This document shows, piece by piece, positions 46,423-56,048 of a stretch of 64,000 nt of DNA (its first letter is position 1; every line of letters starts with the position of its first letter). The translations under genes were made by a program, and so were the position numbers. The notes under the pieces were generated by a model. The model saw only the letters and a program-made list of their open reading frames with translations, was not told where the DNA came from and did no database searches. This DNA is from Pseudomonas sp. R5(2019) (GTDB lineage Bacteria; Pseudomonadota; Gammaproteobacteria; Pseudomonadales; Pseudomonadaceae): the NCBI RefSeq assembly GCF_009905435.1, contig NZ_JAAAMT010000015.1, forward strand, positions 35,574-99,573. The letters are read 5' to 3'.

Positions 46423-48207
46423 ATGGCAGACGCAGCGGTCGATAACGTCCCGGCAAAAGCTGGCGCAGGTGGCAAGCCGCCCCTGTTCGGGCTGAATATC
46501 CTCGACAACCTTTCCCAGATGACCATGTTGCGGCAGGTCGGCCTGATGGTCGGTCTGGCGGCCAGCGTGGCGATTGGTTTCGCCGTGGTGCTGTGGTCGC
46601 AACAGCCGGATTATCGTCCACTGATCGGCAGCCTGGCCGGCATGGACACCAAGCAGGTCATGGACACCCTGGCCGCTGCCGATATTGCCTACAACATCGA
46701 ACCCAATTCCGGTGCCTTGCTGGTCAAGTCCGAGGACCTGGCGCGGGCACGCCTGAAGCTCGCCGCCGCAGGCGTTGCGCCCAGCGATGGCAGCATCGGC
46801 TTCGAGATCCTCGACAAAGACCAGGGCCTGGGTACCAGCCAGTTCATGGAAGCCACCCGCTACCGGCGCGGGCTGGAAGGCGAACTGGGGCGGACCATCG
46901 CCAGCCTGAACAACGTCAAGGCTGCCCGCGTGCACCTGGCCATTCCGAAAAGCTCGGTGTTCGTGCGCGATGAGCGCAAGCCCAGCGCCTCGGTGCTGGT
47001 CGAGTTGTACCAGGGCCGTTCGCTGGAGCCGGGCCAGGTCATGGCGATCGTCAATCTGGTGGCGGCCAGCGTACCGGAACTGACAAAGTCGCAAGTCACC
47101 GTGGTCGACCAGAAGGGCACCTTGCTCTCGGATCAGGCCGAAAACAACGAACTGGCCATGGCCGGCAAGCAGTTTGACTACAGCCGCCGCATGGAAAGCA
47201 TGCTGACTCAGCGCGTGCACAACATCCTGCAACCGGTGCTGGGCAACGACCGTTACAAGGCTGAAGTGTCGGCCGACGTCGATTTCAGCGCGGTGGAATC
47301 CACCTCCGAGCAGTTCAACCCGGACCAGCCGGCGCTGCGCAGCGAGCAGTCGGTCAATGAGCAACGCTCCAGCAGCCTGGGCCCGCAGGGCGTGCCCGGT
47401 GCGCTGAGCAACCAGCCGCCCGGCCCGGCCACTGCGCCACAAACCACCGGTGGCGCTCAAGCCGCTGCAGGCATGGTGCAACCGGGCCAGCCGCTGCTCG
47501 ACGCCAACGGCCAGCAAATCATGGACCCGGCCACCGGCCAGCCAATGCTGGCGCCATACCCGGCCGACAAGCGTCTGCAGTCCACCAGGAACTTCGAACT
47601 GGACCGCTCCATCAGCCACACCCGCCAGCAGCAAGGGCGCGTCAATCGATTGTCGGTGGCGGTGGTGGTCGACGACCAGGTCAAGATCAATCCGGCCAAC
47701 GGCGAAACCACCCGGGCGCCATGGAGCGCCGACGAAATGGCGCGCTTTACCCGCCTGGTGCAGGACGCGGTCGGCTTCGATGCCAGCCGCGGCGACAGCG
47801 TCAGCGTGATCAACGTGCCATTTGCCGCCGACCGTGGCGAGGTGATTGCCGAGATTGCGTTTTACTCCCAGCCGTGGTTCTGGGACATCCTCAAGCAAGT
47901 GTTGGGCGTGGTCTTCATTCTGGCGCTGGTGTTCGGTGTGTTGCGCCCGGTGCTCAACAACATCACCGGCAACGGCAAGCAACAGGCCGGCAGCGGCATC
48001 GACGGCGACGTCGAGCTGGGCGGCATGGGCGGGCTGGATGGCGAGCTGGCAAACGACCGGGTCACCCTGGGCGGCCCGCAGAGCATCCTGCTGCCAAGTC
48101 CGAGCGAGGGCTATGATGCCCAGCTCAATGCAATCAAGAGTCTGGTGGCCGAGGACCCGGGTCGCGTGGCTCAGGTAGTCAAAGAGTGGATTAACTCCGA
48201 TGAGTGA
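46423..48207 (+). CDS. fliF: Flagellar MS-ring protein
   Basis: A 594-residue inner-membrane ring protein. The first membrane helix is at about residues 30-52 (MLRQVGLMVGLAASVAIGFAVVLW) and the second near 485-507 (VLGVVFILALVFGVLRPVL). The periplasmic YscJ-like ring-building domains lie between (SEDLARARLKLAAAGV...LEGELGRTIASL). The C-terminal tail binds FliG. It overlaps fliG by 8 bp. Confidence 0.97.
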   Translation: MADAAVDNVPAKAGAGGKPPLFGLNILDNLSQMTMLRQVGLMVGLAASVAIGFAVVLWSQQPDYRPLIGSLAGMDTKQVMDTLAAADIAYNIEPNSGALLVKSEDLARARLKLAAAGVAPSDGSIGFEILDKDQGLGTSQFMEATRYRRGLEGELGRTIASLNNVKAARVHLAIPKSSVFVRDERKPSASVLVELYQGRSLEPGQVMAIVNLVAASVPELTKSQVTVVDQKGTLLSDQAENNELAMAGKQFDYSRRMESMLTQRVHNILQPVLGNDRYKAEVSADVDFSAVESTSEQFNPDQPALRSEQSVNEQRSSSLGPQGVPGALSNQPPGPATAPQTTGGAQAAAGMVQPGQPLLDANGQQIMDPATGQPMLAPYPADKRLQSTRNFELDRSISHTRQQQGRVNRLSVAVVVDDQVKINPANGETTRAPWSADEMARFTRLVQDAVGFDASRGDSVSVINVPFAADRGEVIAEIAFYSQPWFWDILKQVLGVVFILALVFGVLRPVLNNITGNGKQQAGSGIDGDVELGGMGGLDGELANDRVTLGGPQSILLPSPSEGYDAQLNAIKSLVAEDPGRVAQVVKEWINSDE

Positions 48208-49219
48208 TAACCGAGCCCTGACCGCCAAGCTGAGCAAGGTCGACAAGGCGGCGATCCTCTTGCTCTCGCTGGGCGAGACCGATGCGGCGCAGGTGCTGCG
48301 GCACATGGGCCCCAAGGAAGTCCAGCGCGTCGGGGTGGCCATGGCGCAAATGCGCAATATCCACCGCGAACAGGTTGAGCAGGTGATGTGCGAGTTCATC
48401 GAGGTCGTCGGTGACCAGACCAGCCTGGGCGTGGGTTCCGATGGCTATATCCGCAAGATGCTGACCCAGGCGTTGGGTGAGGACAAGGCCAACGGCCTGA
48501 TCGACCGGATCCTGCTGGGCGGCAACACCAGTGGCCTGGACAGCCTCAAGTGGATGGAGCCGCGGGCCGTGGCCGATGTGATTCGCTACGAGCACCCGCA
48601 GATCCAGGCCATTGTGGTGGCTTACCTGGACCCGGATCAGGCCGGCGAAGTGCTCGGGCATTTCGATCAGAAGGCGCGGCTCGACATCATCTTGCGCGTG
48701 TCGTCGCTCAATACCGTGCAGCCGGCGGCACTGAAAGAATTGAACCAGATTCTCGAGAAGCAGTTCTCGGGCAACTCCAATTCTTCGCGTACCACCCTGG
48801 GCGGCATCAAGCGTGCGGCCGACATCATGAACTTCCTCGACAGCTCGACCGAAGGCCAGCTGATGGATGCGATTCGCGAGGTCGATGGCGACTTGTCCGA
48901 GCAAATCGAAGACTTGATGTTTGTCTTCAACAACCTCTCCGATGTTGACGATCGTGGTATTCAGGCGCTGCTGCGCGAAGTGTCTTCCGACGTGCTGGTG
49001 GTGGCCCTCAAGGGGGCCGACGAGAAGGTCAAGGACAAGGTCTTCAAGAACATGTCCAAGCGTGCCTCGGAGCTTTTGCGCGACGACCTGGAGGCCAAGG
49101 GCCCGGTGCGCGTCAGCGACGTCGAGACGGCGCAGAAGGAAATCCTCACCATTGCCCGGCGCATGGCCGAAGCCGGCGAGATCGTGCTGGGCGGCAAGGG
49201 TGGCGAGGAAATGATCTAA
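48200..49219 (+). CDS. fliG: Flagellar motor switch protein
   Basis: A 339-residue switch protein with the EHPQ-like middle motif (YEHPQIQAIVVAYLDP). The C-terminal charged region has EVSSDVLVVALKGADEKVKDKVFKNMSKRASELLRDDLEAKGPV, which faces the stator and generates torque. It starts within the last codons of fliF. A REP doublet separates it from fliH. Confidence 0.97.
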   Translation: MSDNRALTAKLSKVDKAAILLLSLGETDAAQVLRHMGPKEVQRVGVAMAQMRNIHREQVEQVMCEFIEVVGDQTSLGVGSDGYIRKMLTQALGEDKANGLIDRILLGGNTSGLDSLKWMEPRAVADVIRYEHPQIQAIVVAYLDPDQAGEVLGHFDQKARLDIILRVSSLNTVQPAALKELNQILEKQFSGNSNSSRTTLGGIKRAADIMNFLDSSTEGQLMDAIREVDGDLSEQIEDLMFVFNNLSDVDDRGIQALLREVSSDVLVVALKGADEKVKDKVFKNMSKRASELLRDDLEAKGPVRVSDVETAQKEILTIARRMAEAGEIVLGGKGGEEMI

Positions 49220-49256
49220 GCCCTGCGCAGCTACCCCGGATTGTTGACAAACCCCA

Positions 49257-49345
49257 TGTGGGAGCGGATTTATCCGCGAATAGAATCGCTGCGGTTTATC
49301 AGGCATACCGTGTTGACTCTATTCGCGGATAAATCCGCTCCCACA
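49257..49345. repeat. REP doublet inside the fli operon, arm type A
   Basis: TGTGGGAGCGGATTTATCCG at 49257 and CGGATAAATCCGCTCCCACA ending at 49345; both arms extend inwards through CGAATAGA/CTATTCG. It interrupts the otherwise tightly packed operon between fliG and fliH. A smaller hairpin CCAATCCA/TGGATTGG follows at 49348-49368. Confidence 0.88.
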
Positions 49346-49395
49346 GTCCAATCCAGCAGGTGGATTGGGCGAAATTTTGAAGAGTGCGTGGAATC

Positions 49396-50157
49396 ATGTC
49401 GACCAACGAGCATTTGAGTGAGCTGATTCGCGCAGACGATATCGACGCCTTCGACCGCTGGGCGCTGCCCAGTTTCGACCCTGAAGTGCCGGAACCCGAA
49501 CCCGAGCCTGTCGAAGAACTCCCGGAAGAAATCGAAGAAGTACCGCTGGAAGAAGTCCAGCCGCTGACCCTCGAAGAACTCGAAAGCATCCGTCAGGAAG
49601 CCTACAACGAGGGCTTCGCCACCGGCGAGAAAGAGGGCTTTCACAGCACCCAGCTCAAGGTCCGCCAGGAGGCCGAAACCGCGCTCAAGGCCCAACTGAA
49701 CCGGCTTGAGCGGGTGATGCAAAACCTCTTCGAGCCCATCGCCGAGCAAGACACCCAGATCGAAAAATCCCTGGTCACCCTGGTCGGTCATATCACCCGC
49801 CAGGTGATCCAGCGTGAACTGCGTATCGACTCCAGCCAGATCGAGCACGTGCTGCGCGATGCCTTGAAGCTGCTGCCGATGGGCGCAAGCAACATTCGCC
49901 TGTTTATCAACCCGCAGGACTTCGAGCGGGTCAAGGCCCTGCGCGAACGCCATGAAGAACAGTGGCGGATCGTCGAGGATGAAAGCTTGCAGCCCGGTGG
50001 CTGCCGCATCGAGACCGAGCACAGCCGCATCGATGCCAGCATCGAGACGCGCATCGAACAGGCGCTGGCGCAGCTGTTCGACCAGCTGCACGATCAGGGC
50101 CTGCACCCGGCCACGCCGGACCTGCACATCGACGTGGACAGCCTCGATGCGCCTTGA
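49396..50157 (+). CDS. fliH: Flagellar export ATPase regulator
   Basis: A 253-residue cytoplasmic protein. The N-terminal acidic Pro/Glu-rich part ([22 protein letters not shown], about 30-51) is followed by a coiled coil and a V-ATPase E-subunit-like C-terminus ([27 protein letters not shown]). It binds FliI and FliN. I use the ATG at 49396 ([15 protein letters not shown]). Its end overlaps fliI by 11 bp. Confidence 0.94.
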   Translation: MSTNEHLSELIRADDIDAFDRWALPSFDPEVPEPEPEPVEELPEEIEEVPLEEVQPLTLEELESIRQEAYNEGFATGEKEGFHSTQLKVRQEAETALKAQLNRLERVMQNLFEPIAEQDTQIEKSLVTLVGHITRQVIQRELRIDSSQIEHVLRDALKLLPMGASNIRLFINPQDFERVKALRERHEEQWRIVEDESLQPGGCRIETEHSRIDASIETRIEQALAQLFDQLHDQGLHPATPDLHIDVDSLDAP

Positions 50158-51505
50158 TCGCACCAGTTTCGGCAAGCGCTTGAGCTCCTACGCCGAGACC
50201 ATCAACGTGCCCGCCCAGCCGGTGGTGGAAGGGCGGCTGCTGCGCATGGTCGGCCTGACGCTGGAGGCCGAAGGCCTGCGTGCCGCCATGGGCAGTCGTT
50301 GCCTGGTGATCAACGACGACAGCTACCACCCGATGCAGGTCGAGGCCGAGGTCATGGGCTTCTCCGGCAGCAAGGTGTTCCTGATGCCGGTCGGCAGTGT
50401 CGCTGGCATTGCCCCCGGCGCGCGGGTCGTGCCGCTGGCCGATAACGGCCGCCTGCCCATGGGCATGAGCATGTTGGGCCGGGTGCTCGACGGTGCCGGC
50501 CGAGCGCTGGACGGCAAGGGCGGGATGAAGGCCGAGGACTGGGTGCCGATGGACGGCCCGACCATCAACCCGCTCAAGCGCGACCCGATCCACCAACCGC
50601 TGGACGTGGGCATTCGCAGCATCAACGGTTTATTGACGGTCGGCCGCGGTCAGCGTCTGGGCCTGTTCGCCGGTACCGGTGTGGGTAAGTCGGTGCTGCT
50701 GGGGATGATGACCCGCTTTACCGAGGCCGACATCATCGTCGTCGGCCTGATCGGTGAGCGGGGCCGTGAGGTGAAGGAATTCATCGAGCACATCCTCGGC
50801 ACCGAAGGCCTCAAGCGTTCGGTGGTGGTGGCATCGCCCGCCGACGATGCGCCGCTGATGCGTTTGCGCGCGGCCATGTACTGCACCCGGATCGCCGAAT
50901 ACTTTCGCGACAAGGGCAAGAACGTCCTGTTGCTGATGGATTCGCTGACCCGTTTTGCCCAGGCCCAGCGGGAAATCGCCCTCGCCATCGGCGAGCCACC
51001 GGCGACCAAGGGTTACCCGCCGTCGGTGTTCGCCAAGCTGCCGAAACTGGTGGAGCGGGCCGGCAATGCTGAGGCCGGCGGCGGCTCGATCACCGCGTTC
51101 TACACCGTGCTCTCCGAAGGCGATGACCAGCAGGACCCGATTGCCGACTCGGCGCGCGGTGTGCTTGACGGCCATATCGTGTTGTCGCGAAGGTTGGCTG
51201 AAGAGGGCCATTACCCGGCGATCGATATCGAAGCCTCGATCAGCCGGGTCATGCCGCAAGTGGTCAGCCCCGAGCAGATGACCCAGGCGCAACAATTCAA
51301 ACAGCTCTGGTCGCGCCTGCAACAAAGCCGTGACTTGATCAGCGTCGGTGCCTACGTGGCCGGCGGCGACCGCGAAACCGACCTGGCCATCAGCTTGCAA
51401 CCCAAGCTGGTTCACTTCTTGCGCCAAGGCCTGCACGACAACGTCAGCCTCGGGCAAAGCCGCGAACACTTGGCGTCGGTGTTTGCACCGGCGGCTTCGG
51501 GCTAA
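50147..51505 (+). CDS. fliI: Flagellum-specific export ATPase
   Basis: A 452-residue F1-like ATPase. Walker A is FAGTGVGKS (about 174-182), Walker B is [36 protein letters not shown], and [13 protein letters not shown] lies between. It energises substrate unloading at the export gate. The true start is the ATG at 50147 ([12 protein letters not shown]), inside the end of fliH; the frame is open further upstream only by chance. Confidence 0.96.
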   Translation: MRLDRTSFGKRLSSYAETINVPAQPVVEGRLLRMVGLTLEAEGLRAAMGSRCLVINDDSYHPMQVEAEVMGFSGSKVFLMPVGSVAGIAPGARVVPLADNGRLPMGMSMLGRVLDGAGRALDGKGGMKAEDWVPMDGPTINPLKRDPIHQPLDVGIRSINGLLTVGRGQRLGLFAGTGVGKSVLLGMMTRFTEADIIVVGLIGERGREVKEFIEHILGTEGLKRSVVVASPADDAPLMRLRAAMYCTRIAEYFRDKGKNVLLLMDSLTRFAQAQREIALAIGEPPATKGYPPSVFAKLPKLVERAGNAEAGGGSITAFYTVLSEGDDQQDPIADSARGVLDGHIVLSRRLAEEGHYPAIDIEASISRVMPQVVSPEQMTQAQQFKQLWSRLQQSRDLISVGAYVAGGDRETDLAISLQPKLVHFLRQGLHDNVSLGQSREHLASVFAPAASG

Positions 51506-51511
51506 TCGGCC

Positions 51512-51964
51512 ATGGCTCAGTCAAGCCGCGCCTCGCGCCTGGCCCCGGTGGTGGAAATGGCCGAAAACGCCGAGCGCCAGGCCGCCCAGCGACTGGGGCA
51601 GTTCCAGCAGCAGGTCAATCTGGCCCAGGCCAAGCTGGCCGAGCTTGATCGCTTTCGCAGCGACTATCAGCAGCAGTGGATCAGCCAAGGCAGCCAGGGG
51701 GTTTCCGGGATGTGGCTGATGAACTACCAGCGCTTTCTCAATCAGCTGGAAACCGCCGTCGGCCAGCAGCAGCAAAGCCTGACCTGGCACCAGAACAACC
51801 TGAAAAACGCCCGCGGCACCTGGCAACAGGCCTATGCGCGGGTCGAGGGTTTGCGCAAACTGGTGCAACGCTATATCGATGAAGCGCGGCAGCTGGAGGA
51901 CAAGCGCGAGCAAAAGCTGCTGGATGAACTTTCCCAGCGCCTGCCGCGCCACGACCGCTATTGA
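51512..51964 (+). CDS. fliJ: Flagellar export protein (general chaperone)
   Basis: A 150-residue protein that is nearly all coiled coil (QAAQRLGQFQQQVNLAQAKLAELDRFRSDYQQQW...), as in FliJ, which inserts into the FliI hexamer. It lies six bases after fliI. Last gene of the fliEFGHIJ run before the hsb genes. Confidence 0.93.
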   Translation: MAQSSRASRLAPVVEMAENAERQAAQRLGQFQQQVNLAQAKLAELDRFRSDYQQQWISQGSQGVSGMWLMNYQRFLNQLETAVGQQQQSLTWHQNNLKNARGTWQQAYARVEGLRKLVQRYIDEARQLEDKREQKLLDELSQRLPRHDRY

Positions 51965-52050
51965 TCAGGTATTTCGCCCGCTAGGTTGCTGCGATGGCGT
52001 GGCGGTGCTACACCTTCCACTGTCTGGAATTGCCGCAAGGAATCGCACTC

Positions 52051-52356
52051 ATGGCTGTAGTCTCTGAGATTTCCCCGGATGGGAAAAAACTGACAATCGC
52101 AATCAAAGGACGTTTTGATTTTGGTCGTCATCAGGAGTTTCGCGAGTCTTACGAAAAACTGAACGCCACGCCCCAGTCGGTGATCATCGACTTGAAGGAC
52201 GCTACTTACCTCGATAGTTCCGCGCTGGGCATGCTGCTGTTGCTGCGTGACCATGCCGGCGGCGATGAGTCCGATATCCGGGTGATCAACACCAGTTCGG
52301 ACGTCCGAAAGATCCTGGCCATCTCCAATTTCGACAAGCTGTTCGATATCAACTGA
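52051..52356 (+). CDS. hsbA: Anti-anti-sigma factor (STAS domain), HptB pathway
   Basis: A 101-residue STAS-domain protein with the phosphorylatable Ser region ATYLDSSALGMLLLLRD (about residues 50-66). The ATG at 52051 is chosen with AAGGAAT upstream. In P. aeruginosa HsbA binds the anti-sigma-28 factor FlgM or the cyclase HsbD, depending on its phosphorylation by HsbR. Here it is followed directly by hsbR and hptB. Confidence 0.88.
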   Translation: MAVVSEISPDGKKLTIAIKGRFDFGRHQEFRESYEKLNATPQSVIIDLKDATYLDSSALGMLLLLRDHAGGDESDIRVINTSSDVRKILAISNFDKLFDIN

Positions 52357-52363
52357 CAGCGCC

Positions 52364-54067
52364 ATGCCAGGCTCTCAACCGCTGACGATCCTGATCGCCG
52401 AAGACAGCGCGGCCGATCGGCTGCTGCTGTGCACCATCGTGCGCAAGCAGGGGCACAGGGTGCTGACCGCTGAAAACGGCCATCAGGCCGTGGCCCTGTT
52501 CGCCGAGCAGCGCCCGCAGCTGGTGTTGCTCGATGCCATGATGCCGGTCATGGATGGCTTTGAAGCGGCGCGGCAGATCAAGGCGCTGGCCGGTGAATCT
52601 TTGGTGCCGATCATCTTTCTGACTTCCCTGAGCGAACGGGATGCGCTGGTGCGCAGTCTGGAGGCGGGCGGCGACGATTTTTTGGCGAAGCCTTACAACC
52701 CGGTCATACTCGCCGCCAAGATCAAGGCGATGGACCGTTTACGACGCCTGCAAGCCACGGTGATGGAACAGCGCGACCAGATCGCCCGCCACCACCATTA
52801 TTTGCTCAACGAGCAGCGGGTGGCCAAGGCGGTGTTCGATCAGGTCGCCCATGCCGGCTGCCTGAGCGCGCCGAATATCCGCTACCTGCAATCACCCTAT
52901 GCGCTGTTCAACGGTGACCTGCTGTTGGCCGCCTTCACGCCGACCGGCGATATGCACGTGCTGCTCGGCGACTTCACCGGCCACGGTTTGCCGGCCGCCG
53001 TCGGTGCCATGCCGCTGGCCGAGGTGTTCTACGGCATGACCGCCAAGGGCTACGGCCTGGCCCAGACCTTGCGCGAGATGAACGCCAAGCTCAATCGGAT
53101 TCTGCCAGTCGACATGTTCTGCTGCGCCACCTTGCTGAACCTGAGCTTCCAGCGCCGGCTGGTGGAGGTCTGGAACGGTGGCATGCCGGACGGCTACCTG
53201 CAGCGTTCGGCCAGTGGCGAGCGGCTGCCACTGGTGTCGCGTCATCTGCCGCTGGGCATTTTGTCGCCCCAGCATTTTGACGATAAAACCGAGGTATTGC
53301 CGCTGGCGCTGGGCGACCGGATATTCCTGCTTTCCGATGGCGTGCTCGACACCCGTGCGCCGGGTGATGAGCTGTTTGGCGTCGAGCGCCTGCATCAGGT
53401 GTTGGCTGCCAATCGCCAGCCCGAACGCTTGTTCGTGGAAATCAGCCGGGCCTTGAGTGACTTTGGCGGGGAGTCACGGGACGATGTGAGCATGGTCGAG
53501 GTGACGATGGTCGAGCCGGACCGGCTGATGCCATCGCCGTTGATCTACTCCGATAGCGGCGCGTCGAGCCCGCTGGATTGGTCGATGAGTTTCGAATTTC
53601 GCGCCGAAACCCTCAAGCGCTTCAATCCTTTGCCGTACCTGTTGCAGCTGCTGCAGGAAATCCACGGCCTGCGGGCCCAGAGCGGCGCGCTCTACAGCGT
53701 ACTGGCAGAACTGTATTCCAACGCGCTGGAACACGGCGTACTGGGGCTCGATTCAAGCCTCAAGCGCGATGCCGCAGGCTTTGCCACCTACTACAAGGAG
53801 CGTAACCGGCGCCTGGACGCCTTGAGCGGCGGCTATGTGCGCCTGCAGTTGCGGGTGGAACCCATCGGGCGTGGCGGCCGGCTGGTGATTGAAGTCAGTG
53901 ACAGTGGCAAAGGCTTTGATGTGGGCGCAGTATTGGCGCGGCCGGTGATGGAACACGGCTTGTCGGGACGCGGTCTGAAACTGATCCGGCAATTGAGCCG
54001 CCAGGCCGACTGGGCCGACGACGGGCGCACTGCGCGCGTGGAGTTTGCCTGGGGGGCTCTGGCATAA
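52364..54067 (+). CDS. hsbR: Response regulator with SpoIIE-type phosphatase and kinase domains
   Basis: A 567-residue protein. An N-terminal receiver domain (about 8-125; Asp57 in LVLLDAMMPVMDG, Lys109 in LAKPYNP) is followed by a PP2C/SpoIIE phosphatase domain (about 185-385; LLGDFTGHGLPAAVGAM, FLLSDGVLDTRAP) and a C-terminal HATPase-type anti-sigma kinase domain (about 435-565; LYSNALEHG, SGKGFDVG). It sets the phosphorylation of HsbA under control of HptB. It begins seven bases after hsbA. Confidence 0.92.
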   Translation: MPGSQPLTILIAEDSAADRLLLCTIVRKQGHRVLTAENGHQAVALFAEQRPQLVLLDAMMPVMDGFEAARQIKALAGESLVPIIFLTSLSERDALVRSLEAGGDDFLAKPYNPVILAAKIKAMDRLRRLQATVMEQRDQIARHHHYLLNEQRVAKAVFDQVAHAGCLSAPNIRYLQSPYALFNGDLLLAAFTPTGDMHVLLGDFTGHGLPAAVGAMPLAEVFYGMTAKGYGLAQTLREMNAKLNRILPVDMFCCATLLNLSFQRRLVEVWNGGMPDGYLQRSASGERLPLVSRHLPLGILSPQHFDDKTEVLPLALGDRIFLLSDGVLDTRAPGDELFGVERLHQVLAANRQPERLFVEISRALSDFGGESRDDVSMVEVTMVEPDRLMPSPLIYSDSGASSPLDWSMSFEFRAETLKRFNPLPYLLQLLQEIHGLRAQSGALYSVLAELYSNALEHGVLGLDSSLKRDAAGFATYYKERNRRLDALSGGYVRLQLRVEPIGRGGRLVIEVSDSGKGFDVGAVLARPVMEHGLSGRGLKLIRQLSRQADWADDGRTARVEFAWGALA

Positions 54068-54096
54068 TCGGTACTTGATCAAGGAGTGAGCAAGTG

Positions 54097-54438
54097 ATGA
54101 AGCAGCATCTCGATTACGACGTGCTCAGTGCGTTGCAAGAGGTGATGGAAGATGAATATCCGCTGTTGCTGGATACCTTCCTCAAGGATTCGCAAACGCG
54201 GATTCAGCAATTGCGCGAGGCTGACACGGCCGAGAAACTGGGCCATGCGGCCCACAGCTTCAAGGGCAGCAGCAGTAATATGGGCGCCTTTGTCCTGGCC
54301 GATCTTTGCCACGAGCTGGAAGAGCGGGTCAAGTATCCGCCGTTGTCCGGCATCGAAGACCTGATCAACCGCATCGACCAGGAGTTCAAGGCAATCGATC
54401 GCTTGTTCCGCAACGAGCGACTGCGTTTCCCCTGTTAG
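54097..54438 (+). CDS. hptB: Histidine phosphotransfer protein
   Basis: A 113-residue Hpt domain with the phospho-acceptor His53 in AAHSFKGSSSNMGA. It passes phosphate from hybrid kinases to HsbR. AAGGAG lies upstream; a GTG one codon earlier (54094) is an alternative start. A hairpin follows the gene. Confidence 0.92.
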   Translation: MKQHLDYDVLSALQEVMEDEYPLLLDTFLKDSQTRIQQLREADTAEKLGHAAHSFKGSSSNMGAFVLADLCHELEERVKYPPLSGIEDLINRIDQEFKAIDRLFRNERLRFPC

Positions 54439-54450
54439 GTCGCACTGCAG

Positions 54451-54479
54451 GCGCCAGGCCCAAACCTGGCGCGACTTTT
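54451..54479 (+). terminator. Possible terminator after hptB
   Basis: GCGCCAGG and CCTGGCGC form an 8-bp stem with a 6-base loop, followed by GACTTTTG. The T-run is short, so termination may be partial before fliK. Confidence 0.5.
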
Positions 54480-54529
54480 GCTCTACCTCCGCTACTGTGC
54501 CGTTCAATCCAGTGCTGCGGAGATCCTTC

Positions 54530-55804
54530 ATGCCCCTCGCGTCCAACCCACTGCTACACACCACGTCGGTGGCCAAGACGCAGGCGACCAGCGTCAACGT
54601 GCCGGAGCGTGCGCCGGAAGCGGTCAAGGGCGGGGCTGCCAGCTTCGATCAGCTGCTTGCCCAGCAGTCGGCGAGCAAGGCTCCGCCGCCCACCAATGTC
54701 GCGACAAAGCCTGCGCAGGATTCGCCCGTCGACCAGGCACCGAAGGCCGATGAGCCACCCAAGGTTGCCGATAGCGGCAAGGATTTGCCTGCCAAGGCGG
54801 CAGCGGACGAAGACGATAGCGTCGATGACAGTGCTGCATCGCAAACCGATCCTGCGGTGGCCGCTCAGGCCACCCCTGCAGCAGAGCCTGCACTGCCGGC
54901 ACCGGCGCCGACCCTGCCTGAGCCTGCACCGCAGGCATTGACCGATGCTGCCACGCTGGCAGCAGAACAGGCGCAGGCAGCGGCCATGGCCGTCGATAGC
55001 GAGTACGATCCCTCCACCGACCCGCTGGCCGATTTGCCGATGGTGCGTTTGGCGCTGGAGCAGAGCGCCCAGGCCCAAGGCGCTGTGTCGGCTCATGCCA
55101 GCACAGGCGCCAGTGACCAGACCCAGGCCGAACCGATGCCAGGCCTTATGGCCGGCATTACGTCGCCGGACGAGCAGTCGGCGGCAGACGGCGCCTCCAC
55201 CGAGTCCGGTGAGCAGGCGTTTGCCGGGCTGCTCGACGAGGGCCTCAAGGACATCAAGGGCGCCGCCAGCGATAGCCGCGTCGACAATTTCGCCGAGCGG
55301 TTGCAGGCGCTGTCCCAGGCGGCGCAGGCCAAGCCAGTGGCTGGTTCAGCGGCCGCGGCCGTGCCGCTGAACCAGCCACTGGCCATGCACCAGGGCGGCT
55401 GGACGGAAGGCCTGGTCAACCGCGTTATGTACTTGTCCAGCCAGAACCTGAAATCGGCGGATATCCAGCTTCAGCCGGCTGAGCTCGGGCGCCTGGATAT
55501 CCGCGTCAACCTGTCGCCGGACCAACAGACCCAGATTGCCTTCAGCAGCGGCCATGCCGGGGTTCGCGAAGCCCTGGAAGGCCAGCAGCAGCGCCTGCGC
55601 GAACTGTTTGCCCAGCAGGGCTTGAGTGAGCCGCAGGTGAGCGTATCGGACCAGTCGCGTGGCTGGCAGGGCCAGGAGCAGGGGCAGCGCAGCAGTGGCG
55701 ATGGCAGCCGGGTCGACGGTATTGATTCAACTGACAGCGTTGCAACAGCTGAAGTCAGCAACCCGGTGGTGATCGGTTCCAGCGCGGTGGATTATTACGC
55801 TTAG
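54530..55804 (+). CDS. fliK: Flagellar hook-length control protein
   Basis: A 424-residue protein. The long N-terminal part is low-complexity, rich in Ala/Pro/Asp/Gln, as in the FliK ruler. The C-terminal FLK domain (about 290-385) has LKSADIQLQPAELGRLDIRVNLSPDQQTQIAFSSGHAGVREAL. It measures hook length and triggers the switch to filament export. The ATG at 54530 has GCGGAGATCC before it. It stands between hptB and a REP doublet. Confidence 0.92.
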   Translation: MPLASNPLLHTTSVAKTQATSVNVPERAPEAVKGGAASFDQLLAQQSASKAPPPTNVATKPAQDSPVDQAPKADEPPKVADSGKDLPAKAAADEDDSVDDSAASQTDPAVAAQATPAAEPALPAPAPTLPEPAPQALTDAATLAAEQAQAAAMAVDSEYDPSTDPLADLPMVRLALEQSAQAQGAVSAHASTGASDQTQAEPMPGLMAGITSPDEQSAADGASTESGEQAFAGLLDEGLKDIKGAASDSRVDNFAERLQALSQAAQAKPVAGSAAAAVPLNQPLAMHQGGWTEGLVNRVMYLSSQNLKSADIQLQPAELGRLDIRVNLSPDQQTQIAFSSGHAGVREALEGQQQRLRELFAQQGLSEPQVSVSDQSRGWQGQEQGQRSSGDGSRVDGIDSTDSVATAEVSNPVVIGSSAVDYYA

Positions 55805-55814
55805 TTGGATTGAG

Positions 55815-55971
55815 CGACACAAACCCTGTGGGAGCGGATTTATCCGCGAATCCAGACACCGCAGTTTTTCAGGCATTACGCGTCATCGTTCATTCGCGGA
55901 TAAATCCGCTCCCACAGGGTTTGTGTCGTTCAATGCCTTAACTGACTGGCATTGGGGCAAGCCCGGCTCCT
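55815..55971. repeat. Composite REP element between fliK and fliL, arm type A
   Basis: Perfect 37-bp inverted arms at 55815-55851 and 55892-55928 (CGACACAAACCCTG joined to the type A core). The bases 55921-55971 repeat 25911-25961 with one difference. That stretch contains the box TTAACTGACTGGCATTG and a type C half-arm (GCAAGCCCGGCTCCTAC). Confidence 0.88.
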
Positions 55972-55992
55972 ACGGAATCCCCGCTCGCTATT

Positions 55993-56008
55993 TGGCATAA
56001 CACTTGCT
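55993..56008 (+). promoter_or_regulatory. Sigma-54 promoter for the fliL operon
   Basis: TGGCATAACACTTGCT matches TGGCACG-N4-TTGCW at ten of twelve fixed positions with GG-N10-GC spacing. It lies 41 bp before fliL. Confidence 0.75.
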
Positions 56009-56048
56009 CCGCCCCCCGTCATGTCTCAATGAGTGACGGATTATTGGC

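Noticed and set aside
46333..48399. A 688-codon open frame on the minus strand
   Set aside because: It is antisense to fliF and fliG, has no recognisable domain, and is a His/Gly/Ala/Arg-rich shadow typical of GC-rich coding DNA.
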